This document shows, one piece after another, positions 21,776 through 32,608 of a stretch of 55,699 nt of DNA. This DNA is from Fragilaria crotonensis (lineage: Eukaryota; Bacillariophyta; Fragilariophyceae; Fragilariales; Fragilariaceae): contig JAKSYS010000404.1 of the NCBI GenBank assembly GCA_022925895.1, forward strand, positions 1-55,699, written 5' to 3'. Position 1 is the stretch's first letter; each line of letters begins with the position of its first letter. Under the pieces are notes generated by a model. That model ran no database searches and had not been told where the DNA came from. It saw nothing but the letters and a program-made list of their open reading frames with translations. A program made the position numbers and the translations under genes.

Positions 21776-22639
21776 TCATCTGAATTGATTCTGGTCTTTT
21801 GCTTGCTGATAAGCCGCTAGAAACAAGTCCTGTTGTTGCTGTTCTTGTGATTGCATCTCTTGATTGCCCAACTGCGCTGCCTGGAGCTGACTTACTAGCA
21901 TGAGTTGTTGCTGTTGTTGTTGTTGCTCTCGTTGCGCTGACTCCAGCTGGGTCCCTAGCATGAGTTGCTGCTGCTCCCGTTGCGCCGCCTGCAGTAGAAG
22001 ATTCTGCTGCTGAAACAGTTGTTGTTCCAGGTTAAGAGATCCCATTGGCATGTTGGAGTGCATAGTATTCATTTGATGATTTAGATTTGTTTGCTGCGCA
22101 TTCATCAGAATATTTAGATTTTTTGGCTCCGTATTCATCTGAAGGTTGAGACTTGGTTGTTGCGAATTCATCTGAAGATTTAATCGTTGTTGTTGTTGCT
22201 GCGCATTCATCTGAAAGTTTAGATCCGGTTGTTGTCTATTCGCGTTTACATACAGGAGCTGTTCTGTGAGGTCTTTCACTTGTGCTCGCAATCGTGCATT
22301 CTCTGATACGAGCAAACGATTGTCAGCGCTGAGAGCGTCCACGGAGGATTGCAACTTGGACAACAGGTTCTTGCGGCGCTCGCGACTTTCCCTCGCGGAC
22401 CTTCGGTTGGCCATGATGCGACGAAGCTTCTTGCTTTCTGGAAGAACCCCGCTCGATTGGGCATTGGCCGTCGTGCTGGAAAAAATGTCCGTTGAGAAAG
22501 CAGCCCCTGCGCTTGGAACAATCTCGAGGTAGCTGGACTCGCCATCACCACCAGCGGCATCGTTGGTGCATTTCACGGTTTCGCTGTCTTCGTCACTGTC
22601 GTGATCATCATTGCCTTTTACGAACGTTGATGTGTTCAT
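21776..22639 (-). CDS. bZIP transcription factor with Gln-rich repeat tail
   Basis: A complete 287-residue frame with an ATG at 22639. The basic region (residues 70-90, KKLRRIMANRRSARESRERR) carries the invariant N78 and R86 spaced N-x7-R. Leucines at 96, 103, 110, 117 and 124 form a five-heptad zipper in correct register. It should therefore dimerise and bind ACGT-type sites in the nucleus. The N-terminal ~65 residues are acidic and Ser/Asp-rich, a plausible activation region. Residues about 135-190 are five ~11-residue repeats built on LNxQMN, followed by long Gln-rich stretches. No intron or frame break is seen. Its stop lies only 41 bp from the breakpoint of the downstream segmental duplication. 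Target genes are unknown. Confidence 0.95.
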   Translation of the reverse strand: MNTSTFVKGNDDHDSDEDSETVKCTNDAAGGDGESSYLEIVPSAGAAFSTDIFSSTTANAQSSGVLPESKKLRRIMANRRSARESRERRKNLLSKLQSSVDALSADNRLLVSENARLRAQVKDLTEQLLYVNANRQQPDLNFQMNAQQQQQRLNLQMNSQQPSLNLQMNTEPKNLNILMNAQQTNLNHQMNTMHSNMPMGSLNLEQQLFQQQNLLLQAAQREQQQLMLGTQLESAQREQQQQQQQLMLVSQLQAAQLGNQEMQSQEQQQQDLFLAAYQQAKDQNQFR

Positions 22640-24039
22640 AGTCGGATTCTTTCACAGTTTTTGTTTATATTGGTTAGAAGTGACTGTGTGTGAATGCCGA
22701 GTGTGAACGATCTTTGTCGCTTTTCGAGTCGCACGCTCCTCAATCGGACACGGTAATTTTGGAAACGAGCAAAGCTGAAGTACACCGCTTGCCCAATCAA
22801 ATGTTCATTCACGACATTGTTTATATAACCGACCATAATTAAGCCAGAACCGGTCATAATCAAATGCCTCGTCCATATCACTTCGACAACTGTATGACGG
22901 TAGTAAATGTACAATTATGAAGACTGACCTAGGCTAACGAATCTCTAGCATCTCAAACGCACTATATGTCGTTGACATTTTGAATTCCAACGACTAATCC
23001 ACGCATCCTCCCATACTTTCGGACCAATTTCCCTTTCGGTATGCCATTTCGCTTTAGCATGCTACGAACCGTGAAGAAATGCATTCCGCAAGGAACCTAG
23101 TCCCTCGAAGATGTATAGGAAATTGTCTTTAGTTGGAAAACTGTTTAATATGTCCAATTATGACCGGACAAGTTAAGTAGCACCGGTGCGTTCCTGGGGC
23201 TCTGATGCATGCATCGAGGTCATTTCATATTTTTTGCAGTCAGCCCTCGGTTTTCACATGGACACTTTGTCGAGAAATCATGTGTAATGCCTGGTACATT
23301 TTTGAACCAATCAATCGACGCCGACACGAATGTCGAATCTTGATCGTGGTCATTCTCTGAAATGTGAGGTCATTTTAAGTTCAGTCACTGAAACTTTCTG
23401 TTGATCATGTCATCAGCATGCGTTACTTGTGGGAAATGAGGGTAAATCGTTCGTTTTGGTGACAATCAGTGCTGCGCATGACAGAAATTCGTGGACTCTC
23501 TCAATTCTCAACAGAATACCGCCGAGTTCTTTAAGAACATCTTGTTCCAAGGCCCTTCTTTCAGGAGTATAAAGCATTGCTTCTCAAAGTTGAAACCTAC
23601 CCGTTTTGTTTTATGATATGGGAGAAAGCTGTCCCAAAAGCACAATCAGCATGACTTGAATGGTCAAAGTTGGTCTGCAGAATTGGGTCCAACCTTGTGT
23701 CATCAAATTGGAAAGAATCCAAGTACTCAACTTGATCAAAGCAATCAATCCCAATGTTGACCATTTCTTCAATTAGTAGTCCAGGCTCTAAGTATCTGCA
23801 TAACAAGAAAAGGGAATTTTGTGTTGTAAAATTGCACCATACTAAGCTCAGTCAAAGCAAGATTCAACAACCGGGAGGTAGTAAGTAGGTTGCCACCAGG
23901 TTGGAGACTGTATGCAACACCTTGTTCTTCAGTAGCGCATGCGCATGCACATGGTATGCTGGTTGGTCTAGTTGACTCATACAAAGGCAACATGTAAAGC
24001 AAGCTCTGAAAACACTGTCTGCTGGAAGCAATTAGAATG
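22640..24039. other. Intergenic region upstream of bZIP gene
   Basis: This includes the bZIP promoter side. Minus-strand frames at 23597-24128 have no recognisable domain; they may belong to decayed mobile sequence, since the MULE-like region begins at about 24040. No RNA gene or clear repeat is seen. Confidence 0.4.
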
Positions 24040-26068
24040 CAAGGAAATGACGTCAACACTTTTGTCGTAGATTTTGACTTTTTGGAATCTTCATTTTCAT
24101 GCTTCAACAGGAGCCATTTTTCAAGCAATTTTAGTCAAACTTTGTCATGAATAAGGAACATAAATCTTCCTGACATTTGTTTGAACAGAAATAAAAATCT
24201 TCCTGCCTTGATGTGATTATAGCATTGAATACCCACAACTAATGCCACAATTGACTACCAAAGGTTTAACCTTTTATGGTCAACAACATGGTTACTAGTT
24301 TGTTTTGTTGCTTCAATCCCTGTTGCTTTGCCAAAATCCTCTTTCATGCTCTCACGATGCTCTCTCCATTTGTTGTCCTGGTGCCTTTAGGATCCAGAAG
24401 AGTTATTTGTTTCCCCTACAAACAAGCCTGTGGATGCTTTTTTAGCAGCTTTCAAGACAGCAACTTGGATTGGGTCCCTCCCATTCAATGGACACCTTTG
24501 CTTACCTTCTGAAGATTTCTGTGCTTCATTGGAAACAAAGCACAACCTGTTCAAGTACACTACTAGTTCCCTATACAAAGGCCCCATGATGTTTATTGTG
24601 CGCTTCAGTCCATTGCTGTACCCCACTGTGGGTGGATTTGTTGGCAAGGATTCTGGAGGCCAAAAACTTATCACTGATTTTTGCCAAGCCAGCAGATCCC
24701 ATAATAACTGTGCCCTGATATCCAATGGAAGTATTGCTAAAGCCTGCAAGGACCAACGTGTGTTGCTGTGCAGTAGTCGCCGTAAGTATCATCATTGTTT
24801 AGAAGGTGCCCAAGCAGATGCTTATTGTGTTACGACCAACATTGGTGACAAAAAAATTCTCGAGGATCCAAGAACTCTGGAAAGGAATTGCGACGACGTA
24901 ATTGCACACAACGCGATACAAGGTGCACTCGTTCCGCAAGAATTGTCATCCAAGAACTGGACCAGAACAGCTTTTCATCTAGTCTGTGGGGTCAAAGACA
25001 ACAATCATAGGGGTCACCCACCCATGGCTCCTCACGAGATAACCAATTGCACATGTTTTCTGGATGCTCCAACCCTGGAAAATGCAGCCGCAATGGCTGC
25101 TGCCAATATCCCGCCCTCACAAGCTGCATTGTTTACCCGAAGCAGTACTGGTGAACTATTTACACGTGGATAGATGGTTTATGTTCAATGTTTCTCCAGA
25201 ATGGCACAAGATTTAATGGATTTGTCACCTCAGGGTGCTGCACTACCCTCTGATATGTCACTGTCCGACAGTATGCTGAATTATCTCCAAAAAATTGGGG
25301 CATCATTTGTCTGTCTCTATCATAACGGGAATACGAAAGAAGTTTATGGTCAAGATTTCAAGGCTGCACAAACCGAAGGCAATCCTGTTGATGATGGAAT
25401 TAATCTAACAAGCCTTTCCATGGTGACCACAATGGAAAGCGCCCCTGCCCATAAGTCTGTCTCTCAGGAGGTCACAGAGACTGCTGATTTCAAGGAATAT
25501 TCCCAGAGAAGTAGGCAAACAGTCGGAGCAAGGGACAACCAGGACATGCTTATTTGCTTGTTGCTGGGTTTTGCCAGATGGTAGATGCCTCTTTCAAGCC
25601 TTTCCAGAAGTTGTTTGCATCGATGGGACACACGAGACAAACAATGAAAGCAGACCCTTGCTTACACTTTCTGTCAAAGACTCTGATGGAAATGTGATGA
25701 TAGTGGTCAGATGCTTTGCCCCAAATGAAAGATCTTGGTTGTTCTGTTGGTTATTTCAAGAAGCCCTTCCTGCTGTGCCCTTAGGTACTAAAACATTGCG
25801 GTTGGTTAAGCTTGTCATGACAGATGGTGACTCCCCAGAAATGGTGCAGGTCTACTATGCCATTGCGACAAATTTTGTCAATATAGTTTGTAGTTGCTGT
25901 GGATGGCATCTTGTTCATCAAGGCTGGAGACGAGAATGTAGAGGTCTAGGCTTTTGGAAGGGAAAGAGAGATGCTGCTAGAAGTCAGGTGAGAGTAATTC
26001 ACAACTGGCTGTATAGCTTGATGCTGTGCTGCGGGGTGGATTCCAAAGAAGAATACAAAGTGTACTAA
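24040..26068 (+). pseudogene. Broken MULE-like transposase
   Basis: After a probable splice acceptor (CCTTTAG, exon from 24391) the frame gives GSLPFNGHLCLPSEDFCASL and LFKYTTSSLYKG, matched by the fragment at 41.7 kb. It runs to an in-frame TAG at 25171-25173, continues to 25584, and shifts frame at about 25570-25610. The last part (to 26068) has a MULE-type catalytic core: FPEVVCIDGTHETNNESRPL (first D), LVKLVMTDGDSPEMV (second D) and CCGWHLVHQGW (Cys/His motif). The 5' flank (24049-24205: GACGTCAACACTTTTGTCG, GAATAAGGAACATAAAT, ATAGAAATAAAAAT-like) also resembles the 41.2-kb element. One stop and at least one frameshift disable it, and no right-hand inverted repeat was found. Confidence 0.7.
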
Positions 26069-26521
26069 GTCAAATGATTGGGTTTGCCACATGTACGTCA
26101 TTGACTCCACCCAACATGATCAATGTGATTACTGAAGAAGGCCCTATTAATTAATTACTTGAAGTCCAATGTTGTTAAGGCCATTTTGGGGATGATGGTG
26201 GAGAGAAACAGTTGGATTTTATCCGTTGTTGTATCATCCCACATGAGCAAAGTTATTGTTTCTACTTGGGGAAGGGCGTTAGGCACTTTGAGAACACAAA
26301 CTCTGGTCATGAAGGGACCAATCATGCCATCTAATCTGGTCCTTCCTGTGTACTTCCACAGCATGCAATTGACAAATCTGCCAAAATTCAGCTTGACATG
26401 GATTGTAACAAGTTTGACCTCTATTGTTGTCATTTAGCCACTGCGTTACAACAAAAAAGGGACCAGACAACAAAGATTAAAGTGATGGCTTTCCTTGGTA
26501 CTCCGAGTATGACCCGAAACG
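26069..26521. other. Gap between MULE remnant and TFIIIC gene
   Basis: Overlapping short frames on both strands at 26155-26440 have no recognisable domain and could be the tail of the MULE-like element. The right part is the 3' flank of the TFIIIC gene. A GGTACTCCGAGT word lies near 26498. Confidence 0.35.
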
Positions 26522-28084
26522 TAGTCCAGAATTGATTAACACCAGGTTATGCTCGATGGATCGATGACGGGCCTTAAGGAGCAGGGCATTTTAGACTTCG
26601 ACAATTTCAATGGGATCCACCAAGTCATTATTGAAGCAATCATCATTGCTCCCATCGTTCTCATCGTCGTCTTCGACAAAATCATCCTGGTCCCCTAGGC
26701 AAACATTCTGTAGTTCCGCGAAGTGCATAGAATCCTCACTATCTAATACTGACTCAGGCGCTGCCACCTCGGCAGAGTCCATGGCATCGATAGCATCACC
26801 ATTCCCGTTGTCAGCAGCAATACCATCTGCATCGTCATCAGCAACGTCTTCTTCTTGCTCTTCACCATCGTGATCTCCGACTGTTGCTTTCCTCATGGCA
26901 ATGGCGTCGGAACGACACCGTTCCAGCTCTCCCAGAACTTCATCATCCCAAATTTCCAACGCCTTGCTTTTCGAGTCCTTATCATACTGTGTCGCGCAAA
27001 TGGTGCTCCGCGTCGCCATGGCAAGGTTGTAGGCATGAATGCCAATCAATTTCCATCGGCCGGTCCATCCTTGATGTTGTCGTTGCTCAGCAACAAGCAC
27101 GGCATCACCATTACTAACACAATTGGTAGATTCATCGCGACGCATTCGACAGCAGCGAACAACATAGCTGCAGAGATACGTTGCTTCTCGTGAAAAGTGG
27201 ACCGCTTGAAGACATTCGGCTCTGGCCAAAATGGTCAGAGCTTGCATCGGATCGCAATCTTGTGGCGGAGGAAGCTCCGTCTTGAAATGAATATCCATAC
27301 TGCCCCCTTTGGAGCATTGACTGGCAAATAGTGCGGCTTGCTGCATCACCAAGAAAGGATTGCAAACGCAGGGAAGCATGTCCAGCAAGATGAGAGTTAC
27401 TTGGAGGCTTGCCTTTTGCAAAGTTAGTTCAGTAGTACACATTCGCAGTTGGCACATTGCGTCATGTAGCTTGGACTGGTGTTCCAATAATGGTACTAGT
27501 ACCTTGGGGAGGAGCATTCTCGTTGCGTGACCATTCGGCGAGTAGGAACTTGATCGGAATTACAACAATTCGAGCAACTAGTGACAACTCGGTTTGATGC
27601 CACTGGTTAATAGAGCGTTTCTGCTGCTTGCGAAGTGGTTTTGGACCGGGAGGTTCTGGTATCCGTACAATTGGTTGACTGCTCACCAACGTTCGCCACT
27701 CATCGAGTCCGGACAGGGATCCCGTAGCTCGACCGAGTGGTGAATCCCAGAGAGCATCTAGAACACTGAACTGAGTCTGTGTCCCGCGTGTTAGCACAAA
27801 GATTTAATGAATGGGTGATGAGGCCGTTTCTCGATTGTGTACTCACAACAGGGAGGAGCACAGACATTGCGATCTGAATCATGTTGCTCTGTTCTAACTT
27901 CGATGTCGTCGCAGAAGCGACGAGGAGACAGCGCTTCGCATACTCAAGGAACACAGCAAGAGCGTCCTTTTCGCCATAAATGGCAATGTCTTCACCATCA
28001 ATTGGTGGTCGGGCCACATGGTTGTCGTCATGCAAAAAAATTGCAGCTTTGCGAATGCTATCAGCAACATCAATCGTGGTCCCC
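26522..28084 (-). repeat. Segmental duplication copy 2 (inside the intact TFIIIC gene)
   Basis: This is the counterpart of 20325-21735. It spans the 3' flank, the last two exons, the 184-bp intron that copy 1 lacks, the 70-bp intron that copy 1 shares, and part of exon 3. The right boundary falls after ATCAATCGTGGTCCCC within exon 3. This copy continues into the rest of a complete gene, so it is the source or the better-preserved locus. Confidence 0.95.
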
Positions 28085-31000
28085 ACAACTCCAGCAGCCG
28101 CAAGCCAAGCCTCTGCGAGTCGACGAGAAGAATCTGCGTCTAGATAGCCAACGATGCGACCTTCATTCAGCGTAATACCGAAGTAATTGTTCTTCCTTTT
28201 CCTTTTCATGAGATCGAGGGTGAATTCATTTTCTTCCCATCCGGAAAATAGAGCAACGCTGTTGGCTACACAAAGGTTGTGGACTCGGAGCGACAGTGAA
28301 CGAGTGCAGTCGTCCTGCCACGATGAGGAAAAAGGGAAAGACAGCCACGTCGGCTCGTCAACGAATTGCGTTGAACGTGGGGGGTCTGCTCCACATCCAA
28401 CCATCCGTGTTGCAAATGCCTCGAGCAGCCCCAGAACGAGGCGTTCGTCCGTTTCTGAGTTATCAAGGAGACTGAGCGACTGCGCAAAGACTTGCAAAGC
28501 CTGTTGGTATGACGGTAACTTATGGTAAGAAACATTGGAATGCCTGCATAACCAGCACTGCTGACACGCACCTTAATACTACTCTTTGACGGCGATCCGC
28601 TTTCGTCGACTTGCCAAAGACGCCGCACCACTGATTCAACATCCTGAAAGCAAGCAATTGCCTCTTTGCTGGGGTTGCCTGTTGATAGTAGCTGCCTTTT
28701 GCATTGCAGAACTCGGTAACGCGCACCCGCAAGAACAATTTTGATAATCTGTGTCCTTCTCAGCACGGTGTCAGGGCTCTTTGACTTTTCGGCCTCCAGC
28801 GCTTTTTCAAGCAAACCCAAACGTCCAATCGAGTCCATAGCGCGCTGGAAGATGTGCGCAATTTTGGGAGCCCACTCGTTTTCTTTCCTTGCACTTTTAA
28901 GCATATCGGCAACGAACGCAAGCGCGGGTATAGTCGCCAATTGATCTGTCATGGCATGCTGGTAGACCTGCCACTCAGGGCGAGAGATAACATCAACGTC
29001 CAAAACTTTGAGGTCAATGGCATCGCACGTATCATCTTTTAGGGAACTGATAGCATCAATGCACTTTGATGCCAAAAACTCTTGTCCACCTTCGCCAATG
29101 AGACAAAGTGCGAGCAGCACCTGCAATTCTGGAGTTAGAACACCTCGATTGAGGTGGTCAAGAAGATGAGGATCGGAGTCCATAGCTTCTTCATCTGACA
29201 GGTAGTCGAAAACTTCATCGTCATCGGAGACAGAATTCTCATCTTGGATCTACACGAGAAAGTCAGAAAAAGTACAGCAAACAAATGGGCAGCGTCACTT
29301 CTTACCTCATCATACGTTTCTTTGCTAAGCAAGATCTCACTGGCTGTACTTTTCTGCTTCGTTTCGAATGCCAAAGTGGATCGGACGTGCTTATCTCTGG
29401 TAGCCGCTCGCGCCTTCAAATAGAACGAAACACATTCAGCAACAAGTCTTCCGCCTTTGTATTGTTTAAGCCCAATGCAATGTTTCATGAGTTCGGATGC
29501 GATACTGCACACCGTCGCGCACGATGCAGCGATCAGGAGGACCTCAGATCTTGAGTCAGCTGACGCAGCAACGTGGTGCGAGGCCAGACTTTCTCCTACA
29601 AGGTCAACAACAGCTTGCCTGTGACGGCTGACCATGGTTGCCCGCTCGCCAATTCGTTTTTGGTCCCACTGCGAGCCTGCATCAGTAGTTTCTTGATCGA
29701 ACGCTTCAAGCTCAAATTTTTTGTCCGAGAAGAGGGCAGAACGTAGGGCATCAAACTTTGATTGTTCCATGGCATCGTCCAAGGGATCCCCTTTGGGAAT
29801 CTCCGAAACATCTGCATCGCCATTTTCTTCAGGATCAACATCTTCCTTAGGCTGTGTTTCATAAGAGTCCATGCACCAGCGCCCATCGCCATTCAAAAGA
29901 TCATCATACACACCGCCACACTGCTCGCGCTTTTCCTTAGCTCTCTCTAGCGTCCACTGCATCAATTTGCTGCAGCTAGCAGTTCCCGCCGCGGCTTCCA
30001 ATGCCAAGGCCAATGCCTGCAATCGACGTTCATGCCAATCAAAGGATCTTGAGTATTTTCGTAGCCATCGGCGGAACATAAAATTCATGTTATTCTCATT
30101 TCCCTGATTCCATTGTTCGCATTCAAATCCGACACGCAGCATGAGTTCCGCATACAGCATCCACGTTTTGTGCGTCTGACCGGGTCGATTCTTGAGTGCC
30201 GTCATAATCGTTAGGGCTTCGCTCAAATTCCCCAATTCCATGTGTGCAGCAGCTAGCTTCGCGGAAACGTCGAGCCCCGGTGGCTTCAAGTTGTCTGCCG
30301 TCAGATAATCCTTTTTGCGCTTCTTGGATCCAGTATCGCTTAAGAGCACGATGCTGTTGCAGCTCGGAGCTGTCATTGCGGTTGTCGTGTTGTTGCTGTT
30401 GTTGTACCATGGCAAACGAGTACAGATCGGCCACCTCCCTCGCCGTATCAGCGGCTCGGACCCAAACCATGTAATCCTTCTTACAGAGAACGGCAGCAAT
30501 ATGATACGACCCGTAGGCCTTTTTGGCCAGTTCCAAGCGCTCTTTCCAGTTACCGGGGTCCTCTTGTTTCAACATGTCTTCGTAAATCATGCCCAGAGAT
30601 GTGTATACTTGCGGAGCAGTAGGGGCATCGACTGCCACTTGTTGAAGTTTCTTAATCGCCAGTAGCGGCAACCCTCGCGCATGAGCCCCCAGCGCTTCAC
30701 CGTGTCGCTCTGCCATGCGGTGACTTTTAAAGTTGCGCATTCGATAGTGCCCCGTTCTCTTACGAACCTTGCGTTGAATCGATTTTCGCACCGAGGTTAC
30801 TTTTTTTGCCAAACGGCTTTGTCCTGTTGGGCGGTGGTTTCTTCTTGACTTGTGATTGTGAGGATACTAGTCGTTGTTGTTTCTGTTGTGCATGAGCCGA
30901 AATGTCGGCGTCGATTTCATCGTTATCGCCTTCTTCTATATCATCATCTTCATCATCATCGTCGTCGTCATCTATAACTTCTTCGTCATCGCCTTCGTCC

Positions 31001-31536
31001 TCGTCTATTTCAACATCTGGATCCTCCTCAAACTCAGCATCCACCACATCATCGCCTTCCATTTCATCAATATCGTCTTCCTCGTCATCAAACTCTGCGT
31101 CACCCCGGAGCAGGTGCGAAGAATCCTCATTGTCACCACGATCGTTGACCTCTGCATTAGGTGGATTATCATCATCAAAATCACCATCAACATCCTCGTC
31201 AACATCATCATCATCATCATCATCATCATTACTAGTATGGAACATATCATCTCGTTCCAATAGCTTTCGTTTCTTCGTGCGTTCCTTCATGACACGTCGA
31301 GGTGTTTTACGTTTGGCATGGCCGTGTCCGACTGTTGCATATTCAGCAATCTCCAATTCTCGTTGAAGGATCTCCAATTCCTTCTGGAGCTTGGTAGTAG
31401 TAGAACTTGTCGATGTTGGTTTAGTTTCATTTCGAATGTTGTTGTCTTTGTCGATTCCTATGCCACGTCGTTGTTGCTGCTGCTGTTGATTAGTGTCCTT
31501 TACATCATTCTTCAATCGATTGGAAGTTGTCGACAT
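26591..31536 (-). CDS. TFIIIC TPR subunit (TFC4/GTF3C3-like), five exons
   Basis: Exons 31536-29306, 29249-28572, 28500-27847, 27776-27687 and 27502-26591 are joined by introns of 56, 71, 70 and 184 bp, all GT..AG and all phase 0. The ATG at 31536 opens an N-terminus with poly-Gln, a basic KRKTPRRVMKERTKKRK cluster and a long Asp/Glu region. A TPR array follows (LPLLAIKKLQQVAVDAPTAP, YTSLGMIYEDML, VSAKLAAAHMELGNLSEALT), the layout of the TFIIIC subunit that bridges box A/B binding to TFIIIB at RNA polymerase III genes. The C-terminus is acidic. Exon 1 has two one-base excesses, at the A7 run (30801-30807) and at 30310-30316; removing them gives 743 codons and a 1520-residue protein. The family is usually about 900-1000 residues. 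The identification rests on the TPR text. Confidence 0.75.
27503..27686 (-). other. 184-bp intron present in only one gene copy
   Basis: On the minus strand it begins GTGAGCAGTCAACC and ends CTCCTCCCCAAG, followed by GTACTAGTACC. Splicing joins TTG to GTACTAGTACCA and keeps the frame, adding two residues (VLVPLL against VPLL in copy 1). The duplicate gene at 21333/21334 is continuous here. The total inserted sequence is 190 bp (27494-27683), of which 184 bp would be spliced out. It is stop-free in the frame of exon 4 for about 61 codons. Intron status is inferred from the ends and the frame. Confidence 0.75.
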
Positions 31537-31837
31537 TCTGATATCATGGGGATTGCCAAATTGTTCACGTTGTCCTTGGACCACCGTACGATTGATCTCC
31601 AACACCACAAGATAAACTACTATACAAATGTTGTTGCATCCACAGAAACTTATATCCTTACTCTCTTGTTCCACCTTGTGTTGACCACCCGTTTGACAGA
31701 CACACACGCACACACACGGCAAGAGACGACGCCACCAACACACACGCGTGTACTTGAAATGATTTCTTCCAAGGTTCGGTCTCCTTGGGGGAGACGGTTT
31801 GGAGGGAAAATGCGATGCGTCCAAGGCAATAGCAGTA

Positions 31838-32608
31838 CTCCCTCCGTCCGAATATAGTAGTCCCACTTAAACTTTCAGTCGAGAAAATTCTGGCATTTCA
31901 CTGAAACGTCATGTCATTTGGATTGCTCGAATTGAACACTATCGATCCATGTATAACATCAAATGCATGCGTTTCGATCTGAATGTTCGAAATTGAGTTT
32001 TCAGGTCGCAATTTTCTAAATAAATTTTTCTTAAGGCTATAACTCGCGCAGATGACCTCCCCCGTCCCGAAGCTTCCGTTACGACTTTTTCAACTACGCA
32101 TGAGGAACACAAAACGTACTGGGGGGCTAAACAAAATAAATCGTTTCCAGAACGCTGTCACACCTGAAAGGTTGCAGTCCTGACGGTTGTTTTGCTTGAA
32201 GTCATTAACGGTCGTTGTTCATGGCTTTTATGTGCTTACCAAATCAATATCGCGCCATATAGGAAGCAATATCGGAAAATGTCTAATTAAAAATTGTGTC
32301 TCGAATTGCAAGGACACTTTTCCTCATACAAGGCTCATTCAAAACTATATGTAACTATACGTGTCATTTGATTTGAATACCGTTCCGTTTCCATGTGTTT
32401 CATTCTACATGACCTAAGGAATGTCGATTAGGCGGAATTTTATGTCACAATGCGAAAATTTCTCTAAGTAGTGTCGGTTGAGGGAGCGCATGCCTCGCCA
32501 AATCGTAGAAACATACCAGGAGCCTACGTCCAAATGACTGAAAGACACCGGATGGGAACCCCTTTAAAATATTAGTTGGGACTACTATATTCGGACGGAG
32601 GGGCGGAG
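31838..32608. mobile_element. TA-flanked MITE with Stowaway-like ends
   Basis: The left end CTCCCTCCGTCCGAATATAG (to TAGTCCCA) is repeated inverted at 32578-32608, where the right end has four extra bases (CTCCGCCCCTCCGTCC). Both ends are bordered by TA, the duplication expected for Tc1/mariner-type elements. The 771-bp interior has no coding frame, so the element is non-autonomous. It lies about 300 bp upstream of the TFIIIC start codon and could influence that promoter. Confidence 0.8.

Noticed and set aside
30874-31366. Ser-rich and Ile-rich plus-strand frames
   Set aside because: Antisense of the Asp/Glu-rich stretch of the TFIIIC gene (ATC/GAT triplet repeats).
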